Notes: generated by a model not told the origin, from the letters alone. A DNA stretch of 64,000 bases from SZUA-252 sp035716005 (GCA_035716005.1 DASTKG010000129.1:1-64000), one strand, 5' to 3'. Numbered from the stretch's first letter, positions 1 through 11,503 are shown. A program made the numbers and translations.

Positions 1-38
1 GGCCCGTAGCGCTTGCTGATCCCCTCGACGCGAATCAT
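1..38 (-). CDS. nosF: ABC transporter ATPase, probable NosF (5' end only)
   Basis: Only the first 12 codons are inside the window. They read MIRVEGISKRYG, the usual opening of an ABC-transporter ATPase: a first strand followed by the aromatic A-loop residue. The ATG overlaps the TGA of nosD as ATGA, so the two are probably translationally coupled. In nos clusters the gene after nosD is nosF, the ATPase of the NosDFY system that supports copper-centre assembly in nitrous oxide reductase. The identity rests on 12 residues and gene order, so it is inference. Confidence 0.6.
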   Translation of the reverse strand, partial: MIRVEGISKRYG

Positions 39-1462
39 CGGGACTCGGCCCGCCCCCGGACGAAGACCCCGGCGACGCCGCCCGCGGCGAGTAGCGCGAA
101 CCCGGCCAGCGCCGCCGCGCGCGTCCCCCGTCCCGCCGGCAAGACCGGTTCGGGAGCGGGAGCGGCCGGCGCCATCGGCGCGGGGCTCACGAGGGGGAAG
201 TGGTCCACGATCTCGCTCGGCCGGAGCGCGGGGATGGTCCGCTCGGCCACGCTCAGCGCGGCCGCCGCGGGGCTCCGCCCGAGGATGGCGAGATCGGGGT
301 ACTGCTTCGACAGGAACGCGAAGGCGCTCACCGGGGAGAAGGGGATGTCGCTCACGCCGTCCCCGTCGAGGTCGTACGGCGCGTTCTCGCTCCAGTAGTT
401 GCCGCGGCGGCCGTCGTCGAAGCGGTTGTCGCTCCGGCGCATGTCGAGGGCCACGGGGTAGTCGTTGCTCCAGAAATTGTTCCCGGCGAACTCGTTCCCC
501 GCGCACGACGAGAAGAGGATCAGCCCCCAGCCGTTGTCCTGGACGAGGTTCTCCCGGACGACGTTCCGGTTCGAGCCGTCCATGAAGATGCCCACCGTGT
601 TGTCGACGAAGCGGTTGTGGGCGAACCGGCCGTCCGAGCAGTCGCGGAGGAGGACGCCGTAGGTGCGCGGCCCCCGGTTCAGCACGAAGTCGTTCCGCTC
701 GATGCGGAGACGATTCGAGAACATGATCGCGCAGCCGGCGATGTTCCGCGTGAAGCGGTTCTCCTCGAGGCGGTTTTCCTGGCAGTACATCGTGTGGAGC
801 CCGTAGCGGCTGTTCTCCCAGAGGAGGCTTCCGCGGATCTCGGCCCGGAACGCGAACGAGAGGTAGATCCCGTCCACGAAGCGCGTGATGCGGCAGGAAC
901 GGACCGACGAGTCGTGGCAGTACCAGAGATGGACGCCGTTCCCGTTCGAGTCGTCCATCGAGAACTCGACCTCGCCGGTCGGTTTCGCCCGGCCCCGGAG
1001 ATCGCAGTCCTCGACGACGAGCGATTCGGCCCGCTCGGCCGCCACGCCGTAGAGGACGTCCCGCATCCGGACCCGCGTGACGCGGACGCGGGAGGCGCCC
1101 TTCACGAGAACGCCCGCGTCGATCGACAGGGGCTGGTCGCCGCTTCGCTCGACGGCGAGATCCTCGATCCGCACGGACGAGGCGGTGACGAAGAGGACCG
1201 AGCCGGTCGAGTCGCCGCGGACGACGGCGCCCGCCTCGCCGCGGATCGTGAGGGGGCGATCGACGACGGCGCTTCCGTCGTGGCGTCCCGCGGCGAGGAG
1301 GAGCGTGTCGCCGGAGGCGGCTTCGGCGCAGGCGCGAGACAGCGAGCCGGGCCCGGGCGGCACGAGGATCGTGGCCGCGTCGCTCGGCGCCGAGGGGAGT
1401 GCGATCAGGCAGGCCGCGAGCGCCGCGAGCGTCGCCGCGGGCCGCGAGCCGGGACCTCTCAC
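35..1462 (-). CDS. nosD: NosD, periplasmic copper-processing beta-helix protein
   Basis: The 475-residue product has a Sec signal (residues about 8-29), then a long run of right-handed beta-helix repeats of the NosD/CASH type with recurring Asn-rich turns such as SNRLRIERNDF and GNNFWSND. It ends in a hydrophobic anchor near the C-terminus followed by Arg. NosD proteins act in the periplasm with NosF and NosY to mature the CuZ site of NosZ. The GTG start is chosen because it forms a GTGA overlap with the stop of the upstream gene and places the signal peptide at the N-terminus. A longer reading frame continues upstream but would run through the neighbouring gene. Confidence 0.88.
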   Translation of the reverse strand: MRGPGSRPAATLAALAACLIALPSAPSDAATILVPPGPGSLSRACAEAASGDTLLLAAGRHDGSAVVDRPLTIRGEAGAVVRGDSTGSVLFVTASSVRIEDLAVERSGDQPLSIDAGVLVKGASRVRVTRVRMRDVLYGVAAERAESLVVEDCDLRGRAKPTGEVEFSMDDSNGNGVHLWYCHDSSVRSCRITRFVDGIYLSFAFRAEIRGSLLWENSRYGLHTMYCQENRLEENRFTRNIAGCAIMFSNRLRIERNDFVLNRGPRTYGVLLRDCSDGRFAHNRFVDNTVGIFMDGSNRNVVRENLVQDNGWGLILFSSCAGNEFAGNNFWSNDYPVALDMRRSDNRFDDGRRGNYWSENAPYDLDGDGVSDIPFSPVSAFAFLSKQYPDLAILGRSPAAAALSVAERTIPALRPSEIVDHFPLVSPAPMAPAAPAPEPVLPAGRGTRAAALAGFALLAAGGVAGVFVRGRAESR

Positions 1463-2064
1463 GACTTGCCGGCGGCGCGCTTGAGCGCGCGCCGTTCCAG
1501 CAAGAAGACGATCGGCCCGATGGCCCAGGCCGCGCCGAGCAGGAGGGTCCCCACGCCGGGAACGCTCAGCACCCGGAAGTTCGCCATCTTCGCGTACCCG
1601 ACGAGGGGCGGCGTGAAGGAAGGGAGCTTGATGGCGGCGTGCGGGTTCAGGTCGTGGCCGTAGTGATAGAGCCAGTTCGCGTAGTCCCGGAACATGACGA
1701 CCGCGAAGCCGGTGAAGACGAGCCATCCGAGGATCGCGAGCCAGCGTCGGTTCAAGAGCGCCGCCAGCAGAGCGCAGACGCCGAGCGCGGTGAGCGCCTG
1801 GGGAAGATAGGTGAACTCGCGGAAGTCGGACGGCGTGATCGCCTTCATGCCGACATAGTGGTTCAGCGTGTTGATCTTGTCGAGGTCGCCGCGAATGGTG
1901 TTCGAGTAGATCGAGAGCGTGAGCCCCTCGCGGTATTGCGGGGCCCAGAGCTTCATGTGCCAGACCGGAAGGATCGGCAGGAAGAAGACGGGCAAGAGTA
2001 CGACCGCCGCGACCAGGATCAGCCGCCGTTCGGACGTCGAGAACGCGCCACCGAGGTATCCCAC
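1459..2064 (-). CDS. Four-helix membrane protein of the nos cluster
   Basis: A 201-residue protein with predicted membrane segments near residues 13-35, 88-106, 108-126 and 168-189. The loop between the first two carries HMKLWAPQY and NHYVGMK. A GTG start is preceded by AAGGAG at good spacing. Small membrane proteins of this kind sit between nosZ and nosD in many clade II nos clusters; their exact role is unknown, though help with copper delivery or electron transfer has been proposed. Function here is inferred from position: it lies 76 bases after nosZ and overlaps nosD by four bases. I see no conserved catalytic motif. Confidence 0.75.
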   Translation of the reverse strand: MGYLGGAFSTSERRLILVAAVVLLPVFFLPILPVWHMKLWAPQYREGLTLSIYSNTIRGDLDKINTLNHYVGMKAITPSDFREFTYLPQALTALGVCALLAALLNRRWLAILGWLVFTGFAVVMFRDYANWLYHYGHDLNPHAAIKLPSFTPPLVGYAKMANFRVLSVPGVGTLLLGAAWAIGPIVFLLERRALKRAAGKS

Positions 2065-2097
2065 CTGTCTCTCCTTCCGCCGGGTCGGGCGCGGCGA

Positions 2098-2122
2098 GGG
2101 GCGGAGCGTCGCGCCCCGCCCC
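2098..2122 (-). terminator. Hairpin between nosZ and the downstream nos genes
   Basis: The gap after nosZ holds a 10-bp inverted repeat (one G-T pair) with a 5-base loop: arms at 2113-2122 and 2098-2107. No T-tract follows, so it is more likely a 3'-end stabiliser or partial attenuator than a strong intrinsic terminator. It would allow more nosZ mRNA than downstream accessory mRNA. Confidence 0.4.
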
Positions 2123-2140
2123 CTCGTCCGCCGGTCGTGC

Positions 2141-4036
2141 CTACCGCTTGAGCAGTGCCGCGACTTCCTCGAGCTTCTTCGGGTCCGGCCGCTGGATCGC
2201 CGCGATCGGGGTGCCCGGGGGATTGATCTGGATGTATCCCTGCATCTCCTGATGGAGCGCGCTGCAGAAGTTCGTGCAGTAGAAAGGATTCACGCCCGCG
2301 CGCTCCGCGACCCAGCGGATCGTCTTCGTCTCGCCGGGGTCGACCTGCGTGTTCTTGCTCGAGAACGTGATCCCGAAGCCGTGCGTGATGTCCTGATCCT
2401 GCTCGAGATTCGTCACGTGGAAGTAGACCGTGTCGCCCTGGGCCACGCGGACGACGTCGGGGGTGAAGTGCGTCCGGATCGTCAGCATGTAGACGTCGAC
2501 CCGTTTCCCCTTCCGAACGATGCGCGCTTCCTCGGCCGACGTGATCTTCCAGGGATTCGCGTTCTCGGCCAGCGAGTAGATCTTGAGCGGCGTCAGCTTC
2601 TCCGCCCGGATCATCTGCGCGTAGTGCGGCTCCGGATAGGTGGGGAAGTCGTAGAGGAGCTCCATCTTCGGCGTCTTCAGGTCGAAGAGCTGCGTGGCCT
2701 CCGGATGGGAGGGCCCGACCGGAAGATAGCGGTCCTTCGCGAGCTTGTTCATCGAGACGAGGTACTCGCCGGTCGGGTGGCGCGTGTCGCCCTCCGAGGT
2801 CATGAGGTGGCCGACGGAGTAGTAGATGTCGACCTTGTCCTCGACGTTCCACGGCGGGCCGACCTTCCACTTCGCGATCTGCGAGTCGAGGAAGAGCGAG
2901 GTGTAGGCGTTGCCCTTGTCGTCGAACTGCGTGTGGAGCGGACCGAGTCCGACCGGCACCTTCGCCTCGAGGACGTCCTCGAACTTGAGGACCGGCATGC
3001 CCCCCTTCTCGCCGTCGAACTTCTTCGCGTCGATCGCGGCGATCATCTTCTTGAACGAGAAGACCGTGACCTCGGCCTGGAGCTTTCCGCTCGCGCAGAT
3101 GTACTCGCCGGTCGGGTTCACGTCGACGCCGTGCGGGCTCTTGGGCGTCGGCATCAGGTAGACGATGCCCTTCACCTTGTTGGGATCGAGGACCGGGACG
3201 CCGCCGATCTGGTCGGCCTTGCCTTCGTCCACGGCCTTCTGCGCCGCGCGCCAGTCGACGGCCGCGACGAAGTCCATCTCGTTCTGGGACGCCTTGATCT
3301 CCAGGGAGTCGTAGGCCTCCTCGCTGTTGTAGCAGGTGAAGAACTGCCACCCGAGGCTCGGGCCCTTGCCGGCGTCCGAGAGATCCCAGTCGAAGGGAGG
3401 CGTGAGGATCTCGAAGCCGAGCGACATGTGCCCTTCGGGGCTGACCTTCACGCCGGCGATGATGCCGTTGAAGTTCTTCGCGTAGTCCTCGACCTTGCTG
3501 AATTTGTCGCGCGGCACGGGGAGCGAGAAGCGGGACGCGGCGAAGACGTACTCCGTGTTCGGCGTGGGGAAGGGGCAGGCGTGCGCCGCGGAGAGGTTCG
3601 GAATCGGACCGAAGATCTCGGCGGTGGTGAACGTCTTCAGATCGATCCGGGCGATGCGGGCGTTCGGCATGTCGTTGATGAAGAGCCAGCGGCCGTCGTA
3701 GTCCCCGTCGGTCTCGGAGAGGCCGGGGTGATGCGCGTCGCCCCAGGAGAAGCCGCCCAGCTTCGCCTTCGTCTCCTCGTCGTAGCCGTAGCCCTTCGCC
3801 GGCTCCGGCGTGAAGACCGGGATCGTCGTGATGTAGCGGCACGACGGAAAGCCGTAGACGTAGACCTGGCCCGAGTGGCCTCCCGAGAAGAAGGCGTAGT
3901 ACTTGTCGTACTCGCCCGGCTTCACGTAGACCTTCTTCGCGGCGTCGCCGCCGCCGCCGCCCGCGCACCCCGCGACGAGCGCCGCGAGCGCGGCGAGAAG
4001 GAGTGCCGCGACGACGATGGGGATGGGACGTTTCAT
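2141..4036 (-). CDS. nosZ: Nitrous oxide reductase, Sec-exported lipoprotein type
   Basis: A 631-residue NosZ that reduces N2O to N2 outside the cytoplasmic membrane. The N-terminus is a Sec-type lipoprotein signal with lipobox LVAGC (Cys24), not the twin-arginine signal of clade I enzymes; that is a clade II trait. The seven-bladed propeller holds His-rich CuZ motifs, for example GDAHHPGLS, HACPFPTPN, SPHGVDV, GPLHTQF and YSVGHLM. The cupredoxin-like C-terminus has the CuA ligands: His near 552 in HGFGI, then CTNFCSALHQEM (Cys587, Cys591, His595, Met598). The start is set by AGGAGG seven bases upstream; an in-frame ATG 18 bases earlier has this Shine-Dalgarno inside it. The cytochrome gene 27 bases upstream is a plausible electron donor. 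Confidence 0.97.
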   Translation of the reverse strand: MKRPIPIVVAALLLAALAALVAGCAGGGGGDAAKKVYVKPGEYDKYYAFFSGGHSGQVYVYGFPSCRYITTIPVFTPEPAKGYGYDEETKAKLGGFSWGDAHHPGLSETDGDYDGRWLFINDMPNARIARIDLKTFTTAEIFGPIPNLSAAHACPFPTPNTEYVFAASRFSLPVPRDKFSKVEDYAKNFNGIIAGVKVSPEGHMSLGFEILTPPFDWDLSDAGKGPSLGWQFFTCYNSEEAYDSLEIKASQNEMDFVAAVDWRAAQKAVDEGKADQIGGVPVLDPNKVKGIVYLMPTPKSPHGVDVNPTGEYICASGKLQAEVTVFSFKKMIAAIDAKKFDGEKGGMPVLKFEDVLEAKVPVGLGPLHTQFDDKGNAYTSLFLDSQIAKWKVGPPWNVEDKVDIYYSVGHLMTSEGDTRHPTGEYLVSMNKLAKDRYLPVGPSHPEATQLFDLKTPKMELLYDFPTYPEPHYAQMIRAEKLTPLKIYSLAENANPWKITSAEEARIVRKGKRVDVYMLTIRTHFTPDVVRVAQGDTVYFHVTNLEQDQDITHGFGITFSSKNTQVDPGETKTIRWVAERAGVNPFYCTNFCSALHQEMQGYIQINPPGTPIAAIQRPDPKKLEEVAALLKR

Positions 4037-4063
4037 GGATTCGCCTCCTGACATGAGTGGTTG

Positions 4064-4543
4064 CTACTTCTGTGCCGCGAGTTCGCCTTTCGCCTCGGCT
4101 TCTTCGTCCAGCTTCTTGAAATACTCGATGACGGCTTTCGCCTCGTCGGGCGTGAGCCCCTGATTGGCCATTTGAAGGTTGTATTGGGCGAAGAGCTCAC
4201 GGGAAAGCGGGTCCTCCTTCACCATGATCTCGGGGTGGAGGATCTGCTGCTCCATCCATTGGGCGGTCCGCCGGCGCGTGACGCCTTTGAGATCGGGGCC
4301 CGTGAGCCGCTTGCCGTAGGCGTGGCAGGCGGTGCAGCCCTTGGCCTTGAAGAGCGGCTCGCCCTTCGCCGCCAAGGCGGCGGCGACCGGGGAATCTCCG
4401 GCGCGCGGGCCGATGTCGAGCGGGGAGCGCGGTCCCGTGGCCGTGGTCGCGGACGTGTCCTTGGAGCCTCCGCCGCCGCAGCCGCCCAGCGGAAGGGCGG
4501 TCGCGAGAAGCAGGACGAGGACGAGAGGGATACGGCGGGTCAT
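4064..4543 (-). CDS. Mono-heme cytochrome c lipoprotein, likely NosZ electron donor
   Basis: A 159-residue exported lipoprotein (lipobox ending at Cys22, followed by a Gly stretch that would act as a flexible tether). One heme site, CTACH (Cys70, Cys73, His74), and a probable axial Met125 in NLQMANQGL mark a class I cytochrome c. It lies directly before nosZ, and its ATG overlaps the hemerythrin stop as ATGA, so the three are co-expressed. Donation of electrons to the CuA site of NosZ is inference from position. A close duplicate lies at 6096-6575. Confidence 0.9.
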   Translation of the reverse strand: MTRRIPLVLVLLLATALPLGGCGGGGSKDTSATTATGPRSPLDIGPRAGDSPVAAALAAKGEPLFKAKGCTACHAYGKRLTGPDLKGVTRRRTAQWMEQQILHPEIMVKEDPLSRELFAQYNLQMANQGLTPDEAKAVIEYFKKLDEEAEAKGELAAQK

Positions 4544-5109
4544 CGACGGTCTCCTTTCGAACGATTCATCGTGGTGCGTTGGGTCTTCGGGACGGCCTTC
4601 TCGAGCTTCGCGAGTCGCGCCGAGACGGCCGCGATCTCGCTCGGCGCCAGGAGCTGCGGCGCGAGCTGGAAGACCAGGGATTCTTCCTTGCGAAGGTGGA
4701 GCCGGAGCAGATCGGCGATGTCGTGGATCTGGACCCGCAGCTGCTCGCTCCGGTCGACGCCCACCGGTTCGTCCAGCGTCGCGACGAGCTTGGCGAGCAT
4801 CTGCCTCAGTTCGGCGTGTTCGCTGAAGAGGGGTTCGATGCTCCCGCTGGCCGCCGGAATGGCGGCGATCAGGGCGGGGTAGAGGATCTCGTCCTCGGCC
4901 GCCATGTGGGAGGCGAACTCGGCCTCGAGGAGCGAGAGCGCCTTGGGGAGCGCGGCCTCGACCTCGGCGGGGAGGCGGCCCCCCCGGCCATGGCGAAGGA
5001 GATTCGCCTCCAGCGCTCCGATTTCGCCGAGTACTCGGGCGTGATCCCGGCGAAGCCGCTCGAAGAGGCCGCTCGACTTGCCGCGCTTGCTGTCCGGGTG
5101 CGTGGTCAT
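4540..5109 (-). CDS. Hemerythrin HHE-domain protein
   Basis: A 189-residue cytoplasmic, mostly helical protein. The di-iron pattern is visible: RRDHARVLGE, then FASHMAAEDEILYP, FSEHAELRQML and LRLHLRKEESLVF. Such HHE proteins bind O2 or NO or store iron, and members next to denitrification genes are often linked to nitrosative stress. It is the first gene of the nos run and is coupled to the cytochrome by ATGA. The start MTTHPD is chosen because the longer frame would cover the divergent regulator and its control region; no strong Shine-Dalgarno precedes it. Confidence 0.85.
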   Translation of the reverse strand: MTTHPDSKRGKSSGLFERLRRDHARVLGEIGALEANLLRHGRGGRLPAEVEAALPKALSLLEAEFASHMAAEDEILYPALIAAIPAASGSIEPLFSEHAELRQMLAKLVATLDEPVGVDRSEQLRVQIHDIADLLRLHLRKEESLVFQLAPQLLAPSEIAAVSARLAKLEKAVPKTQRTTMNRSKGDRR

Positions 5110-5245
5110 CACAAGGAATTGTCGGGGGAACGGCGTCGCGGCGGCATGACCCGGCTCACCTTCCGGGCGGAAATTTCGGGGGTTCCGCCGCGACGGTATC
5201 TGTGCGAACGTCTTGGGGTTGGAGGCGAACTGATACCTTCGTACC
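5110..5245. promoter_or_regulatory. Divergent control region between nos run and Crp/Fnr gene
   Basis: The 136-base gap between divergently transcribed genes contains three inverted repeats: ACAA/TTGT (5111-5114, 5119-5122), GCGGAA/TTCCGC (5167-5172, 5183-5188) and GGTATC/GATACC (5195-5200, 5232-5237). Crp/Fnr proteins bind dyad sites and often control neighbours, so one of these could be an operator. I find no canonical FNR box (TTGAT, four bases, ATCAA). Confidence 0.4.
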
Positions 5246-6010
5246 ATGATCGCCGTCATACACGTCCCGAGGCCCGACGCTTTGCAGACCGAGACGCGCA
5301 GCGAAAGAACGCTCCAGGCGATCCGGGGCATTCCCATGTTCCGAGGGCTCGCCCCGGTCGATCAGCAGCGCCTCGCCGCCCTCGCCACGCTTCGCGACTA
5401 CGGGCGCGGCGATTTCCTCTGGCGCGCCGGGGACCCCGCGGAGCATCTCACCGTCGTGGTGCGCGGCCGCGTGAAGATCGTCGGCCACTCGGCGGGAAGC
5501 GACGTCATCCTCGAGCTCTTCGGGCCGGGGGAGCCGGTCGGCGCGATCGCCGTCTACAACTACATCCCGTATCCCGCGAGCGCCGTCGCCATGGAGTCCT
5601 GCACGATCCTCGTCCTGCCGAGACGGGACTACTTCGAGCTCCTCGACCGCCACCCCGAATTCGCGCGGGCGATCATCCGCGACCTGACGAAGATGGTTCT
5701 CTCGCTGACGCGGAAGCTGGAGGAGATGCGGGGGCAGCGGATCGAGGTCCGGATCGCGCAGCTCTTCCTCAATCTCTCCGAGCGGATGGGGCGGCCGGGT
5801 AAGGGAGGAGCCGTGGAGATCCCGATCGCGCTTTCACGGCAGGAAGTGGCCGATCTCGTCGGGACCACGGTCGAGACGGCCATCCGCGTCCTCTCGCGCT
5901 GGGGGCGCGAGGGCGTGCTGGTCACGGGCGAGAAGCGCTTCCTCCTCCCCTCGAAGGAGCGGCTCCTCGAGATCGCCGAAGGGCGCTCGGACGGCAAGGA
6001 AGGCCGGTAG
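5246..6010 (+). CDS. Crp/Fnr family transcription regulator
   Basis: A 254-residue regulator. Residues about 30-150 form the cyclic-nucleotide-binding fold (GRGDFLWRAGDPAEHL, FGPGEPVGAIAVYN), followed by the dimer helix (FARAIIRDLTKMV) and a winged helix-turn-helix around LSRQEVADLVGTTVETAIRVL. It lacks the N-terminal Cys cluster of FNR, so an iron-sulfur O2 sensor is unlikely; heme-type DNR/NNR-like NO sensing is one option. It is divergent from the nos run and next to the second cytochrome, which suggests it controls N2O respiration. The ATG has only a weak, distant Shine-Dalgarno, so the start could lie slightly downstream. Confidence 0.9.
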   Translation: MIAVIHVPRPDALQTETRSERTLQAIRGIPMFRGLAPVDQQRLAALATLRDYGRGDFLWRAGDPAEHLTVVVRGRVKIVGHSAGSDVILELFGPGEPVGAIAVYNYIPYPASAVAMESCTILVLPRRDYFELLDRHPEFARAIIRDLTKMVLSLTRKLEEMRGQRIEVRIAQLFLNLSERMGRPGKGGAVEIPIALSRQEVADLVGTTVETAIRVLSRWGREGVLVTGEKRFLLPSKERLLEIAEGRSDGKEGR

Positions 6011-6095
6011 CCCGGTTCGGCGCCGCGGATGCGCACGCCCGACTTCGGCGGCGGACGCGCGCGGCGCGTTCAGCGGAACGTGCGTCGACCCACGA

Positions 6096-6575
6096 CTACT
6101 TCTGCGCCGCGAGTTCGCCCCTCGACTCGGCTTCCTCGTCCAGCCTCTTCAGATGCTCGATGATGCACCTCGCCTCGTCGGGCAGCAGACCTTGATTGGC
6201 CATCTGTAAATTGTATTCGGCGAAGAGTTCGCGCGTCAGCGGATCTTCGTTCGTCATGATGTCGGGGTGGAGCATCTGCTTTTCCAGCCACCGCGCCGTC
6301 CGCCGTCGTGTCACGCCTTTCAGATCGGGCCCGGTGAGCCTCGCGCCGTAGGCATGGCAGACGGTGCACCCCTTCTTCTTGAAGAGCGGCTCGCCCCGCG
6401 CCGCCAGCAGGACGGCCACGGGAGAGTCGCCGGCGCGCGGGCCGATGTCGAGTGGGGAGCGCGGTTCCGCGAACGTGGTTGCGGATGAGTCCTCGGAGCC
6501 TCCGCCGCCGCAACCGACCAGCGGAAGGAGGGTCGCGAGCAGGAGGAGGGGGAGGAGAAGAGTGCGGGGGAACAT
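6096..6575 (-). CDS. Mono-heme cytochrome c lipoprotein, duplicate of the nosZ-linked one
   Basis: A 159-residue paralogue of the 4064-4543 product, the same length. By my own count about three quarters of residues match, rising to about 80% after residue 40. Lipobox Cys22, heme site CTVCH (Cys70-His74) and Met125 in NLQMANQGL are conserved. A GGAAGGAG Shine-Dalgarno sets the start. It converges on the Crp/Fnr gene, so the two cytochrome copies flank the regulator and the hemerythrin. It may be an alternative donor to NosZ or to another terminal reductase, or a recent duplication. Confidence 0.9.
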   Translation of the reverse strand: MFPRTLLLPLLLLATLLPLVGCGGGGSEDSSATTFAEPRSPLDIGPRAGDSPVAVLLAARGEPLFKKKGCTVCHAYGARLTGPDLKGVTRRRTARWLEKQMLHPDIMTNEDPLTRELFAEYNLQMANQGLLPDEARCIIEHLKRLDEEAESRGELAAQK

Positions 6576-6664
6576 CAGCGGTCTCCTTCCGAAAGCTCTG
6601 TCGTGCGCAAGGTGTCCTGGCAAGTGGGCGTCACGGGGAATCGTCGGGTGCTCGCATGCGGCGC

Positions 6665-8703
6665 CTACGGCAGATCGAATTCGGGATGAGGCTCGCCGAG
6701 TAGCCTCACGCCGTTCGCGATGACGAGGAGCGTGCTTCCCTCGTGGCCCACCACCGCCAGCCAGAGCGGAAGGATCCCCAGCAGCGTCGTGATGACGAGC
6801 AATCCGATCATGCAGAAGGCGAAGGTGAGGCTCTGCGTGACGACGCGCCGCGCGCGAAGCGCGAGCCATAGCGAGAAGGGGATCCCCTTCAAGTCGTCCC
6901 GCATGAGGACCACGTCGGCGGTGTCGAGCGCCACGTCGGTGCCCGCGCCGCCCATGGCGATCCCGACCGACGCCGTGGCGAGCGCGGGGGCGTCGTTCAC
7001 GCCGTCGCCGACCATCGCGAGCGTGGGCCATCGCTTCTTGAGCTCGCGGATCGCCGCGACCTTCTGATCGGGAAGGAGCCCGGCGCGCACCTGATCGACG
7101 CCGACCTCCTTTCCAATGGCCTCGGCCACGACGGCGTGGTCTCCGGTGAGCATGATCACGTGATCCACGCCGAGGCGCCGGCAGGCCGCGATCGCCGCGA
7201 TCGCGCGCGGGCGGACCACGTCGGAGATGGAGATGAGGGCCGTGGCGACCGCGCTGCCCGGCAACGTTCGGTCGGGTCCGGTCGGAGACCCGGCGGCCGC
7301 GCTCGCGCGAGGTCCGTCCCCCTGCCGGCTCACCACGACGATCATGACCGTCCGCCCCTCGGCGCGAAGGTCCGCCGTCGCCGATCTGATCTCGGCGGAG
7401 AGCGAGATCTCGTGACTCCTGAAGAGATGCTCGCGCCCGACGCCGACCCAGTAGCCCGCGACGTGGCCGTGGACCCCCTCGCCGCTATGGGTCTCGAATT
7501 CGGTGACGGCCGGGAGCGCGAGATCCCGCCGCTCGGCCTCGTGCCGGACGGCGCGCGCCGTGTGGTGCTCGCTTCGGGCCTCCACCGCGGCGGCGAGGCG
7601 GAGAATCTCGGCCTCGTCGAGGGATCCCTCCACGATCCGGATGCCGGTGAAGCGCGACTTTCCCTCGGTGATGGTCCCGGTCTTGTCGAGGGCGATCGCC
7701 CTCACCTCGCCCATCCGCTCCAGGTGGGCGCTCCCCTTGAAGAGGACGCCGTGGTGGGCCGCGTGCGTGATGGCCGAGAGCATCGCGGCCGGCGACGCGA
7801 TGACCACGGCGCAGGGCGAGGCCGCCACCAGGAGGACGAGCCCTCGGTACCACGCCTCCGTCCAGTGGGCGTGCAGCAGGAGGAGCGGGAGGAGCGCCGC
7901 GATGGCGGCGCCCGCGAAGACCGCGATGACGTAGAAACGCTGCCAGCGCTCCACGAAGCGCTCCGGCGTCGATTTCGCGCGCCCCGCCTCCTGGACCATG
8001 CGGACGATCTTCGAGAGGGCGGTCTCCTCGGTCGTCTTCTCGACGCGGACGAGCGGCGCTCCGTGGAGATTCACGGTGCCGGCGAAGACCTTGTCCCCGG
8101 GCCGCTTCGTCACCGGCTCCGATTCGCCGGTCAGCGTCGATTCGTCGGCCGACGTCTCGCCGTCGAGGACCACGCCGTCGACGGCGAAGCGCTCGCCCGG
8201 AAGGGTCCGCACGTCGGCGCCGACCGCGATCGACTCGACCGCCACGCGCTCCTCCCGTCCGTCGCGCACGACGAGGGCGGTGTCGGGCCTCAGCTCCACG
8301 AGCGACTCGATCGACCGGGCGGTCCGCTCCATCGTGTAGCGCTCGAGGGTTCCGCTGAGGGAGAAGAGGAAGAGGAGGACCGCCCCTTCGCCCCAGTGGC
8401 CGAGGACCGCCGAACCGGCGGCCGCCGCGATCATGAGGAGGTTGATGTCCAGCTGGCCGCGGAGGACGTTCGCGAGGAGATCGCGGGTGGGGCCCCAGCC
8501 GCCCGAGAGATAGGAGACGATGTAGAGGGGAACTCGCCAAATCGAATCGGGCGCCCAGCGTCCGACGGCGGCGCCGCCGAGCCCCGTGAGGGCGCAAAGG
8601 GCGGTGAGGATCATCTGCCAATCGGCGGACGCGAGGAAGAACGTCCGGCCGGGCTTGCGCGGCGCGGCCGCGGCGCCGGGCGAGGGCGCCGCGACGGTCG
8701 TGC

Positions 8704-8707
<4 letters not shown>
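6665..8707 (-). CDS. Heavy-metal P1B-type ATPase (Zn/Cd/Co type)
   Basis: A 680-residue metal exporter. Visible motifs are TGES (193-196), the membrane metal site SPC (297-299), the phosphorylated Asp341 in DKTGT and GDGVND (567-572). SPC rather than CPC indicates Zn2+, Cd2+ or Co2+ rather than copper. The last helix region has VGHEGSTLLVIANG, typical of this group. There is no N-terminal HMA domain. Two oddities: the nearly invariant HP motif reads SEHH (379-382), and a low-complexity insert (about 461-487) sits in the nucleotide domain. Its ATG overlaps the aconitase stop as ATGA, an unexpected coupling. Confidence 0.92.
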
Positions 8708-11466
<2,759 letters not shown>

Positions 11467-11482
11467 GAATGGTCTCCATGAG

Positions 11483-11503
11483 CCGCGCGGCCCGACCGCG
11501 CGG
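11483..11503 (-). other. Strong hairpin in the aconitase leader
   Basis: Two copies of the self-complementary CCGCGCGG (11483-11490 and 11496-11503) flank a 5-base loop, giving an 8-bp all-GC stem about 17 bases before the aconitase start. It could influence initiation or mRNA stability. Sequence alone cannot tell a function from GC-rich chance. Confidence 0.35.

Noticed and set aside
200..1663. Long open frame antisense to nosD
   Set aside because: Shadow of a GC-rich coding strand; Arg/Ala/Val/Glu-rich with no domain. The same applies to other long antisense frames, such as 9007-11481 (+) and 28358-30808 (-).
5110..5245. Canonical FNR box upstream of the nos run
   Set aside because: No TTGAT, four bases, ATCAA is present; only other dyads were found.
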